Below are positions 1-7,004 of a DNA stretch of 64,000 nucleotides, one piece after another (positions within the stretch are counted from its first letter, which is position 1; each line of letters starts with the position of its first letter). The notes beneath the pieces were generated by a model. It saw only the letters and a program-made list of their open reading frames with translations. It was not told the origin of the DNA and searched no databases. The stretch is from assembly GCF_024054195.1 (NCBI RefSeq), contig NZ_JAMXLB010000001.1, positions 3,488,737-3,552,736 on the forward strand, written 5' to 3'. The position numbers were made by a program, and so were the translations under genes. This stretch comes from Flavobacterium sp. NRK F7. Its GTDB lineage: Bacteria > Bacteroidota > Bacteroidia > Flavobacteriales > Flavobacteriaceae.

Positions 1-83
1 ATGGAATTGCTACTATTCAAAGTATGTATGCTCCTGAATTTAGTGCACATTCAAAAAACAATAAGGTAAACATTACAAAATAA
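1..83 (+). CDS. possible C-terminal end of a protein cut by the window start
   Basis: The third forward frame is open from the first base to a TAA at 81-83 and encodes about 26 residues ending in NNKVNITK. The composition looks like coding sequence. The next gene has its own promoter-like TATATTTG at 120-127, which fits a gene boundary here. The fragment is too short to assign to a family, and it could be chance. Confidence 0.3.
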   Translation, partial: GIATIQSMYAPEFSAHSKNNKVNITK

Positions 84-119
84 TAAACTGATACTCCTAA
101 ATAATTACTTCATTTTTAG

Positions 120-127
120 TATATTTG
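120..127 (+). promoter_or_regulatory. Bacteroidota -7 promoter element
   Basis: TATATTTG matches the Bacteroidota consensus TAnnTTTG and lies 27 bp before the ATG of the Kbp-like gene at 155. No clear -33 TTTG was seen. Confidence 0.5.
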
Positions 128-154
128 AGATATAACAATAAACAACTTTGAATT

Positions 155-625
155 ATGGGATTATTTTCATTTGTAAAGAACGCAGGTGCTAAACTTTTTG
201 GTAAAAAAGAAGAAGAAGCTCCAGTAGAGGAAAAGGCCGTTTTAAAGGCGAGTGCATTATTAGAACATGTAAAAGCGCTTGGACTAAAGTATAAAAATAT
301 TAAAATTAGCCTAAGAGGTGACGATGTAGTAGTAGAAGGCGATGTAGAGCAGCAAGAAGATGCAGAAAGAATTATCTTGGCTATTGGGAATGTAGAAGGT
401 GTAGACACTGTAGATAACCAAATGAAAGTTATTGCACCTGAGCCCAAACCAGAAGCACAATTCCACACTGTTGAAAAAGGAGAATGGTTATCTAAGATTG
501 CAAAAAAATATTATGGTGATGCAAACAAATACAATATTATTTTTGAAGCGAACCAACCTATGTTAGACCATCCAGATAAAATTTATCCTGGACAAGTACT
601 TCGAATTCCAAAAATTGATTCATAA
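155..625 (+). CDS. kbp: BON and LysM domain protein, Kbp/YgaU-like
   Basis: The 156-residue protein has an acidic/basic N-terminal stretch, a BON domain at about 30-95 and a LysM domain at about 104-153 ending PGQVLRIP. Order, length and ending match E. coli Kbp (YgaU), a cytoplasmic potassium-binding protein of about 149 residues that is often annotated as a LysM peptidoglycan-binding protein. There is no signal peptide, which favours a cytoplasmic role over wall binding. It has its own promoter element at 120-127 and a strong terminator right after the stop, so it is probably transcribed alone. K+ binding is inferred from the family. Confidence 0.85.
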   Translation: MGLFSFVKNAGAKLFGKKEEEAPVEEKAVLKASALLEHVKALGLKYKNIKISLRGDDVVVEGDVEQQEDAERIILAIGNVEGVDTVDNQMKVIAPEPKPEAQFHTVEKGEWLSKIAKKYYGDANKYNIIFEANQPMLDHPDKIYPGQVLRIPKIDS

Positions 626-628
626 AAA

Positions 629-655
629 AAGCGACTTCTATAAGTCGCTTTTTTT
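629..655. terminator. bidirectional terminator
   Basis: A perfect 9-bp stem AAGCGACTT/AAGTCGCTT with a 4-nt loop is flanked by an A run on the left and a T run on the right. It can end kbp (+) and the convergent small gene at 654-935 (-). Confidence 0.85.
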
Positions 656-935
656 ATCTTCTTCTTCTACCGAAATAACTCGTTCCTAAATTTGTTAAAT
701 TCATAGCCGATTTATATTCTGGCTTTCTAAAGGATTGAGAAAGAGAATCAAAATCGCTTTCTACTCCAACTAACTCACCTTCTTCGGCTTCAATAGTATT
801 AAAAACAATCTCTTCTCTTTTAATTTGTTGATTTTTAAATGATTCATCCGCATATCCAAAACGAATCTTATTAAAAGCCTCTAACTTTAAGCTCAAGGAA
901 TGTCTAAGAGCTTCTAAATCTTTTTGGTTTTCCAT
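654..935 (-). CDS. conserved small hypothetical protein
   Basis: A 93-residue, mostly charged, predicted helical soluble protein with no signal peptide, ending in a run of four arginines (FGRRRR). I do not recognise a family. The ATG at 935 is preferred over an in-frame GTG one codon upstream. It converges on kbp and shares its terminator. The stop overlaps the terminator T run, which is common here and does not argue against the gene. Confidence 0.6.
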   Translation of the reverse strand: MENQKDLEALRHSLSLKLEAFNKIRFGYADESFKNQQIKREEIVFNTIEAEEGELVGVESDFDSLSQSFRKPEYKSAMNLTNLGTSYFGRRRR

Positions 936-1025
936 CACTGATAATTTTAATCAAAGCTACAAAATATTTTAACACATATTACAGAAAAAGTGTAATAATT
1001 TTAACGTTAACATAAAAAAACGGAT

Positions 1026-1033
1026 TATATTTG
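1026..1033 (+). promoter_or_regulatory. Bacteroidota -7 promoter element
   Basis: TATATTTG fits TAnnTTTG. It lies 34 bp before the ATG at 1060 and only 15 bp before an upstream in-frame GTG at 1048, so it supports the ATG as the real start of the roadblock-like gene. Confidence 0.5.
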
Positions 1034-1059
1034 TTTAAAATAAACCCGTGATAACAAAT

Positions 1060-1371
1060 ATGTTACAAAAATTAATCTCAAAAACTGCTATAGATGCGGC
1101 TTTACTCTTCGATAAAAAAGGTACCTTAATAGATTCTGAAAATTTAGACAATCCTGAAACCCTTTCCGCCATGTCTGCAATTATTGTAGAAATGTGCCAA
1201 GGATTAATTGAAGAATTAGACCAAAGAGATTTAAGTCAAATTATTTTAAAAAGTGAATCGTTACTAATTATTGCTAATACTACAAAAGAAGATCAACTTT
1301 TAATAGCTGTTACAAGAGACGTAACAAAACTGGGACTTTTAATGAAAGTCTTAGAAAATTTCGAAAACTAA
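1060..1371 (+). CDS. roadblock/LC7-like small protein
   Basis: About 103 residues with the pattern of a roadblock/LC7 (MglB-like) fold: an N-terminal helix, a strand with AALLFDKKGTLIDSE, a long central helix (SAMSAIIVEMCQGLIEEL), then strands with SLLIIANT and DQLLIAVT and a C-terminal helix. Members of this fold are small regulators that dimerise and often act on Ras-like GTPases. The next gene looks like a second small protein of similar design 23 bp downstream, so the pair probably forms an operon. The family call rests on pattern only and the partner GTPase is unknown. Confidence 0.55.
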   Translation: MLQKLISKTAIDAALLFDKKGTLIDSENLDNPETLSAMSAIIVEMCQGLIEELDQRDLSQIILKSESLLIIANTTKEDQLLIAVTRDVTKLGLLMKVLENFEN

Positions 1372-1394
1372 ATTATAATTTTTAACTATTAACC

Positions 1395-1769
1395 ATGTCA
1401 GATTTCTTATCTAAGTTCGGTGAGGACTTAAAAAACAATGTTTCTGGTTTTATCGCTGTAAGTATTACAGAAGTTAAAACAGGAATTTCCTATTATTCAT
1501 TATCTGCAAACTCATCTTTTGATCCTGAATTAGCTTCTGCTTACAATCTAGAAGTTGTTAAGGCTAAATTAAATGCCATTAAAGCTTTAGGATTGGATCA
1601 AAAAATTGAAAATATAATGATTAATTTATCATCTCAAATTCACATTATTGACATTTCTGATGCAGGAGATTATTTCATCTATCTTGCTGTAGATGCTAAC
1701 AAAGTGAATTTAGGAATGACTAAAGCCCTTTTAAATAAATACAAACAAGATATTATTGGAAAAATTTAA
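1395..1769 (+). CDS. small protein, possibly roadblock-like partner
   Basis: A 124-residue soluble protein. Strands such as GFIAVSITEVKTGISYYS, a helix rich in leucine and lysine, then IMINLSSQIHIIDI and DYFIYLAVD resemble a divergent roadblock/longin-type alpha-beta layout. It follows the preceding small gene by 23 bp and ends in a very stable bidirectional hairpin. Co-transcription suggests that the two products act together. I cannot name a function. Confidence 0.55.
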   Translation: MSDFLSKFGEDLKNNVSGFIAVSITEVKTGISYYSLSANSSFDPELASAYNLEVVKAKLNAIKALGLDQKIENIMINLSSQIHIIDISDAGDYFIYLAVDANKVNLGMTKALLNKYKQDIIGKI

Positions 1770-1777
1770 AATGATGC

Positions 1778-1823
1778 TACCATAAAAAAAGGAATGATAA
1801 AAATCATTCCTTTTTTTATGGTA
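1778..1823. terminator. bidirectional terminator, 21-bp perfect stem
   Basis: A perfect 21-bp inverted repeat with a 4-nt AAAA loop contains the core AAAAAAAGGAATGAT. It separates the roadblock-like pair (+) from obg (-), whose stop is at 1825, and can terminate both. Confidence 0.85.
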
Positions 1824-1824
1824 T

Positions 1825-2841
1825 TTATTCTTTTTCATTGGTTGTGTTCAACATTTTCCACAACTTATCTTTTAATTCTTGCAGACCTTGTTGGGCTACC
1901 GAAGAAATAAACATATATTCAACTCCTTTAAATTCTTTATCCAATTGCATTTTCATTTCCGATTTAAGTTCCTCGTCTAACATATCTGATTTTGAAACTA
2001 CTACCAATCGGTCTTTATCTAACATTTCAGGATTATACCTTCTTAATTCGTCTAATAATATTTCATATTCCTTTTTAATATCATCTGTATCAGCAGGAAT
2101 TAAAAACAATAACGTAGAGTTTCTCTCAATATGTCGTAAAAAATAATGACCTAATCCTTTTCCCTCTGCTGCTCCTTCTATAATTCCAGGAATATCTGCA
2201 ATTACAAATGATTGGAAATCGCGATACGCTACAATACCTAAATTGGGTTTTAATGTCGTAAAAGGATAATCCGCAATTTTAGGCTTAGCTGCTGTTAAAA
2301 CCGATAATAAAGTGGATTTTCCTGCATTTGGAAATCCTACTAAACCAACATCAGCTAATACTTTTAACTCCAGAATAATATCTAGTTCTTCACCTGGAAT
2401 ACCTGGTTGCGAATAACGAGGCGTTTGATTCGTTGCACTTCTAAAATGCCAGTTACCTAAACCTCCTTTACCTCCTTTTGCTATGATTTTAGATTCTCCA
2501 TGTTCCGTAATTTCAAATAATACTTCGCCTGTTTCTTTATCTTTAACTACGGTTCCTAAAGGCACTTCAATTATTTTGTCTTCGCCATCTGCTCCTGTAC
2601 TTCTAGAACTTCCTCCATCTCCACCATGACCAGCTTTTACATGACGTAAAAATTTTAAATGAAATAGTGTCCATAACCCTTTGTTACCCACTAAAATTAC
2701 GTGCCCGCCTCGACCTCCGTCTCCACCATCTGGACCTCCTTTTTCAATAAATTTCTCTCTATGTAAATGTGTAGAACCTTTACCTCCTTTACCAGAAGCC
2801 AAATAAATTTTTACATAATCTACAAAATTTCCTTCCGTCAT
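1825..2841 (-). CDS. obg: GTPase Obg (CgtA)
   Basis: A 338-residue Obg-family GTPase involved in late 50S ribosome maturation and stress control. The glycine-rich Obg domain (about 1-163, with [12 protein letters not shown] and GGKGGLGN) is followed by the G domain with G1 GFPNAGKST at about 169-177, DIPGIIEGA as G3 and SKSD as G4. It has the basic length of the family without the extra C-terminal OCT domain found in some Firmicutes. The ATG at 2841 gives the usual MTEGNFVDY start. It lies downstream of the HPRT-Adk gene on the same strand, separated by a 280-bp gap holding a repeat element. Confidence 0.97.
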   Translation of the reverse strand: MTEGNFVDYVKIYLASGKGGKGSTHLHREKFIEKGGPDGGDGGRGGHVILVGNKGLWTLFHLKFLRHVKAGHGGDGGSSRSTGADGEDKIIEVPLGTVVKDKETGEVLFEITEHGESKIIAKGGKGGLGNWHFRSATNQTPRYSQPGIPGEELDIILELKVLADVGLVGFPNAGKSTLLSVLTAAKPKIADYPFTTLKPNLGIVAYRDFQSFVIADIPGIIEGAAEGKGLGHYFLRHIERNSTLLFLIPADTDDIKKEYEILLDELRRYNPEMLDKDRLVVVSKSDMLDEELKSEMKMQLDKEFKGVEYMFISSVAQQGLQELKDKLWKMLNTTNEKE

Positions 2842-2963
2842 AACAACTATTTCTATTAATTATATGTGTTTTTTACTTGAAAATTAATTCATTGTAAAAA
2901 AAGCATCCTTTATTTATTTTTTGCAAATGTATAACTTAAAATTGAATTTATTGCTGGTTTTCA

Positions 2964-3110
2964 TAGCCCAGATGGAAATGAAAAGCGTAGGCTACAACTA
3001 AAAGAGCAGGCTCATAAAAAAAGAGCAACTGGTAAGAAGCTCCTTTTTTTATGCTTGGCATGCCTTTTAAGTGTAGCCATACCTTGTAGTGAACAGCTGG
3101 AAAATGCTCC
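2964..3110 (+). repeat. structured intergenic repeat element, copy A
   Basis: This 147-bp block between obg and the HPRT-Adk gene begins TAGCCCAGATGGAA and ends CAGCTGGAAAATGCTCC. It folds as one long imperfect hairpin: GGCTACAACTAAAAG pairs with CTTTTAAGTGTAGCC, and inside it ATAAAAAAAGAGC pairs with GCTCCTTTTTTTAT with one bulge. A diverged copy with the same ends is at 46564-46702. It is richer in GC than the surrounding spacers. From memory, elements with TAGCCC..GAT at one end and AGCTGGAAA..GCTCC at the other are frequent in flavobacterial intergenic DNA. The strand is given arbitrarily; the flanking genes are transcribed on the other strand. Confidence 0.65.
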
Positions 3111-3121
3111 AACCAAAAATC

Positions 3122-4243
3122 TTACAATAACCCGTCGATAACAACAGATAATCTTTCAGTTACCTCAGCAATTTGACCAATTCCATCTACTGGTTTGAAT
3201 TTATTTTGCTTTTTATAATAATCCATTAAAGGAGCTGTTTTTTGGTTGTACTCCTCATAACGATTTCTAATTTTTTCTTCGTCTTGATCGTCTGGTCTAC
3301 CAGAAGTTTTTCCTCTTTCTAATAAGCGTTGCACTAAAATTTCATCATCAGCCTCTAAAGCAACAGTTGCCGTTACTTCTTGTCCTTTTGAACTTAAAAA
3401 TGCATCTAAAGCTTCAGCCTGAGCAATGGTTCTTGGGAACCCATCAAATAAAAAGCCTTTGGCCTGAGGATTTTTATCCACTTCACTTTGTAACATTTGA
3501 ATAGTAACTGCATCAGGAACTAAATCGCCTTTATCCATATAGGTTTTAGCCAATCTTCCTAAATCAGTATCATTTTTTATATTATATCTAAAAATATCTC
3601 CAGTTGAAAGGTGCACTAAGTTGTATTTTTCTTTTAAAAAATCGGCTTGAGTACCTTTTCCAGCTCCTGGTTTTCCGAATAAAACTATATTAATCATTTG
3701 TGTGTTTATATTTTCTTTAGCTAATTGATATACATCGGGTAAGTTTCTTCCTAAACCATCATAATCCAATCCAAAACCTACTATAAAGCGATCTGGAATA
3801 CGAATCCCTACATAATCTAATTTGATGTCTTTTTTGTAAGCATCTGGTTTAAAAAACAGGGTCGCAATCTTTAAATGTTTTACCTTTTTCTCCTTAAAAA
3901 TGGCTTTCAATTCTTCCACTGTATTACCGGTATCTACAATATCTTCAACAATTACAACCGTTTTGCCTTCTAAATCTTCATTGAGTCCAATCAATTGTTT
4001 TACTTGATTCGTAGACTGTGTCCCATCATAAGAAGCTAGTTTTACAAAACTTACTTCACACATGCCTCTATAGTATTTCATTAAATCGGAAATAACTTTA
4101 AAAGAACCATTTAAAACACCAATAAAAACAGGGATTTCGTCAAAAAAATCGTCATCCATTTGTTTGGCCATATTTTGAATCGCAAAATCAATTTCATCTG
4201 AAGAAATGAACGGTTCAAAATGTTTATCATGTAGTTGAATCAC
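3122..4243 (-). CDS. adk: hypoxanthine phosphoribosyltransferase-adenylate kinase fusion
   Basis: One frame encodes two purine-salvage enzymes. Residues 1 to about 178 are a hypoxanthine phosphoribosyltransferase with the PRPP loop VVIVEDIVDTGNT near 97-109. Residues from about 183 are adenylate kinase with P-loop GKPGAGKGT near 190-198, DGFPRT and a short lid (RGKTSGRPDDQ). I place the start at a GTG (4243) giving VIQLHDKHF, because a minus-strand -7 element (TAAATTTG, 4270-4277) lies inside the longer frame that reaches an ATG at 4306. An internal ATG at the linker could also give free Adk. Fusions of this kind occur in flavobacteria. Confidence 0.9.
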   Translation of the reverse strand: MIQLHDKHFEPFISSDEIDFAIQNMAKQMDDDFFDEIPVFIGVLNGSFKVISDLMKYYRGMCEVSFVKLASYDGTQSTNQVKQLIGLNEDLEGKTVVIVEDIVDTGNTVEELKAIFKEKKVKHLKIATLFFKPDAYKKDIKLDYVGIRIPDRFIVGFGLDYDGLGRNLPDVYQLAKENINTQMINIVLFGKPGAGKGTQADFLKEKYNLVHLSTGDIFRYNIKNDTDLGRLAKTYMDKGDLVPDAVTIQMLQSEVDKNPQAKGFLFDGFPRTIAQAEALDAFLSSKGQEVTATVALEADDEILVQRLLERGKTSGRPDDQDEEKIRNRYEEYNQKTAPLMDYYKKQNKFKPVDGIGQIAEVTERLSVVIDGLL

Positions 4244-4269
4244 AGGATTTAGTTTTAAAAATGAAGGAA

Positions 4270-4277
4270 CAAATTTA
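4270..4277 (-). promoter_or_regulatory. Bacteroidota -7 promoter element
   Basis: On the minus strand this reads TAAATTTG, matching TAnnTTTG, 27 bp before the GTG at 4243. It helps to decide the start of the HPRT-Adk gene. Confidence 0.45.
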
Positions 4278-4343
4278 AGAAAGTAATCAGTATTAACCAT
4301 TACCAATTGAAATGTTTTTTTTAATTTTTACTATTTTTATGAA

Positions 4344-4880
4344 ATGAAATCTTCCTTTTATTTACAAATAGAAAACAGTACCGCTCATAGGCATTCTAGA
4401 GACGAACTTTGCGAAAGGGCTTTATCTAACAAAGAAGCGCTTAAAGAACTTTTTTTATTTGCATTTGATCTAGCGAATAAAAATCATTTTAAAGCCTGTT
4501 GGTCTTTAGAACTGGTTCTTGAAAAAGATATCACTTTATTGCTTCCTCATCTCGATACTTTTATAAGCAAAGTGAAATTATACCACCATGATTCTGCTTT
4601 ACGATCCATTTCAAAAATTTGTTTGTTTGTATCCAAAAGTAAAAAAATAAGGTTAAACGATGACCAAGAACAAGTGCTTGTTGAAGCCTGTTTGGACTGG
4701 TTGATTCAAGAAGAAAAAGTTGCAACGAAAGCATATGCTATAAGAGCTTTGTATAATTTTAGCAAAAACAAACCATGGATAAAAGAAGAGTTACGCTCTA
4801 TTTTAGAGCAAGATTACAGTTTGCACTCTGCTGCTTATAAAGTCGTTGCTAAAGAGGTTTTAAAAAAAATTAATAAGTAA
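4344..4880 (+). CDS. HEAT/ARM-like helical hypothetical protein
   Basis: A 178-residue all-helical soluble protein. Repeating helix pairs such as HFKACWSLELVLEKD, DSALRSISKICLFVSKS and ATKAYAIRALYNFSKNK resemble HEAT/ARM repeats, which usually mediate protein contacts. Proteins of this type are sometimes mislabelled as adenylosuccinate lyase in flavobacterial genomes, but I see no lyase motif. It is divergent from the HPRT-Adk gene and lies just upstream of purK, which has its own promoter. Function unknown. Confidence 0.7.
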   Translation: MKSSFYLQIENSTAHRHSRDELCERALSNKEALKELFLFAFDLANKNHFKACWSLELVLEKDITLLLPHLDTFISKVKLYHHDSALRSISKICLFVSKSKKIRLNDDQEQVLVEACLDWLIQEEKVATKAYAIRALYNFSKNKPWIKEELRSILEQDYSLHSAAYKVVAKEVLKKINK

Positions 4881-4884
4881 GCAA

Positions 4885-4916
4885 TTGTGTAATAGTAATT
4901 GTCTAAGTATCTTTGC
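4885..4916 (+). promoter_or_regulatory. promoter of purKE
   Basis: TTG at 4885-4887, a 21-bp spacer and TATCTTTG at 4909-4916 fit the Bacteroidota promoter pattern. It lies between the HEAT-like gene and purK. Confidence 0.6.
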
Positions 4917-4972
4917 ACAACTAACTACAAACAACAAAAAAGGAAACCTAAAAAATGGGTTCACACACAACA

Positions 4973-6130
4973 ATGAATTATTTCTCATCAGACTTTAAAC
5001 TAGGTATTTTAGGTGGTGGTCAATTAGGAAAAATGATGCTATATGACACCCGAAAATTTGACATTCAAACTTTTGTTTTAGATCCAAGCGAAGAAGCACC
5101 TTCACGCTTCGGTTGTAATAACTTCTACCGAGGCAGCTTAATGGATTTTGATACCGTATATCAATTTGGAAAACTAGTGGATTTATTAACTATCGAAATT
5201 GAAAACGTTAATTTAGATGCCTTAGACAAATTAGAAGAAGAAGGATTACCTATTTTTCCTTCTCCAAAAACGCTCCGTTTGATTCAAAATAAAGGAAAAC
5301 AAAAAGATTTATATGTAAAGAATGAAATCCCAACATCTAAACATTTACGTTTTGTAGGGTTAGATGATTTGCGAGAAAGCATTGCCAAAGATGAATTGGA
5401 TTTTCCTTTTGTTTGGAAGAGTGCCCAATTTGGTTATGATGGTAATGGGGTGAAAATTTGTCGTTCTGCTCTAGATTTGATGAAATTACCCGATGTTGAA
5501 TGTTTGGCAGAAGATTTAGTTCCTTTTAAAAATGAATTGGCTGTTATTGTTGCCCGAAGCTTTTCTGGGGAAATTAAGACTTATCCTGTTGTTGAAATGG
5601 AATTTCATCCAGAAGCCAATCAGGTTGAATATGTGATTTGTCCTGCGCGAATAAATGATGCCGTTGCCCAAAAAGCTAGAGAAGTAGCTTTAAAAGTTTC
5701 AGAGACCTTCAACCATGTTGGCTTATTAGCGGTAGAAATGTTTCAAACAGAAACAGATGAAATATTAGTCAATGAAGTGGCTCCAAGACCTCACAATTCT
5801 GGTCATTACAGTATTGAAGCGAGCTATACTTCTCAATTTGAAAATCATATCCGTGCCATTTTAAACTTACCTTTAGGGAATACCGAAAGCAAAGTTGCAG
5901 GTATTATGGTAAACTTGGTAGGAGAAGAAGGACACACGGGTCAAGTGTACTATGAAAATATTGATAAAATTATGGCTATTGACGGAGTAACCCCTCATAT
6001 TTATGGTAAAAGAGAAACCAGACCTTTTAGAAAAATGGGACACGTTACTATTGTGAATGAAAATATGGAAGAAGCTCGAAAGATTGCAGAGGAAGTAAAA
6101 AATAGTATTCGAGTGATTGCTGTTGAGTAA
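4973..6130 (+). CDS. purK: 5-(carboxyamino)imidazole ribonucleotide synthase PurK
   Basis: An ATP-grasp enzyme that converts AIR, ATP and bicarbonate to N5-CAIR in purine synthesis. The N-terminal KLGILGGGQLGKMM nucleotide-fold motif, the ATP-grasp core (FPFVWKSAQFGYDGNGV) and NEVAPRPHNSGHY near the active site are typical. The ATG at 4973 (MNYFSSDFKLGIL) is preferred; an in-frame ATG at 4955 adds six residues. About 385 residues, normal length. purE follows after 153 bp and is probably transcribed from the same promoter. Confidence 0.96.
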   Translation: MNYFSSDFKLGILGGGQLGKMMLYDTRKFDIQTFVLDPSEEAPSRFGCNNFYRGSLMDFDTVYQFGKLVDLLTIEIENVNLDALDKLEEEGLPIFPSPKTLRLIQNKGKQKDLYVKNEIPTSKHLRFVGLDDLRESIAKDELDFPFVWKSAQFGYDGNGVKICRSALDLMKLPDVECLAEDLVPFKNELAVIVARSFSGEIKTYPVVEMEFHPEANQVEYVICPARINDAVAQKAREVALKVSETFNHVGLLAVEMFQTETDEILVNEVAPRPHNSGHYSIEASYTSQFENHIRAILNLPLGNTESKVAGIMVNLVGEEGHTGQVYYENIDKIMAIDGVTPHIYGKRETRPFRKMGHVTIVNENMEEARKIAEEVKNSIRVIAVE

Positions 6131-6283
6131 ATAGTATTCTGTCTCAGTTAGTAGATTAAAAGCTAATATTATTAATTTTTCAATTTTTTTAAACTTTCCT
6201 TTTACGTATTTATATATAAGGAATCAATTTTAAAACTTTTAAACCCTTTAACCATTTTAAACAACATAAAACTAAAATAAACA

Positions 6284-6766
6284 ATGAGTAAAGTAGCCAT
6301 AATTATGGGAAGCATTTCCGATATGCCTGTTATGCAAGATGCAATTGATATTTTAAAAGAATTTAATATCGAAACCGAAGTTGATATTGTATCTGCGCAT
6401 AGAACTCCTGAGAAGCTTTTCGATTTTAGTCAAAACGCACACAAAAGAGGTATAGCAGTTATAATTGCAGGAGCTGGTGGTGCTGCTCATTTGCCAGGCA
6501 TGGTAGCTTCTATGTCACCGCTACCAGTAATTGGAGTTCCCGTGAAATCTAGTAATTCAATCGATGGCTGGGATTCTGTTTTATCTATTTTACAAATGCC
6601 TGGCGGTGTCCCAGTTGCAACTGTAGCTTTAAATGGAGCCAAAAACGCTGGAATTTTGGCTGCTCAAATTATAGGCAGTTCTAATTCTGACGTTTTACAA
6701 ACTATAATTTCTTATAAAGAAGGGTTAAAAGAAGCCGTTCTTAAAGCCTCAAAAGGACTGAAATAA
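6284..6766 (+). CDS. purE: 5-(carboxyamino)imidazole ribonucleotide mutase PurE
   Basis: A 160-residue class I PurE that moves the carboxyl group of N5-CAIR to C4, the step after PurK. The signatures IIMGSISDMPVMQDA, SAHRTPEKL and AGAGGAAHLPGM form the CAIR-binding site. Presence of PurK next door confirms the class I (mutase) rather than the AIR carboxylase type. A weak hairpin follows the stop. Confidence 0.96.
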   Translation: MSKVAIIMGSISDMPVMQDAIDILKEFNIETEVDIVSAHRTPEKLFDFSQNAHKRGIAVIIAGAGGAAHLPGMVASMSPLPVIGVPVKSSNSIDGWDSVLSILQMPGGVPVATVALNGAKNAGILAAQIIGSSNSDVLQTIISYKEGLKEAVLKASKGLK

Positions 6767-6800
6767 AAAAAATCCCGACGCAAACAATAACATCGGGATA
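6767..6800. terminator. weak hairpin after purE
   Basis: The 7-bp stem ATCCCGA/TCGGGAT has a 14-nt loop. The A run is on the left and there is no T run on the right, so termination of the plus strand is uncertain. Confidence 0.4.
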
Positions 6801-6959
6801 AAAATCTATTCACAATTAAGTGACAACTATAAAAAAAATTCTATTTTGAAAGCAATACGTTTACTAATTTTAAACTCATGCTTATACAAATATATACACT
6901 TTATCGAATAAAACAATCATTTTAACGATAAAAAATAAAACAAAACAAAAATATTTTAC

Positions 6960-6982
6960 AAAATATTGATAATCAATATTTT
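6960..6982. promoter_or_regulatory. 23-bp palindrome upstream of the M3 peptidase gene
   Basis: AAAATATTGAT, a central A, then ATCAATATTTT form a perfect inverted repeat 22 bp before the ATG at 7005. No T run follows and the position is upstream of a gene, so an operator or a 5' leader hairpin is more likely than a terminator. The rest of the 238-bp gap is AT-rich with nothing else recognisable. Confidence 0.45.
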
Positions 6983-7004
6983 AAACTTAAAAAATTAACT
7001 TATA

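Noticed and set aside
97..468. Minus-strand open frame of 123 residues opposite kbp
   Set aside because: It lies antisense to a well-recognised BON-LysM gene and encodes a low-complexity Ser/Thr/Phe-rich sequence typical of a shadow frame.
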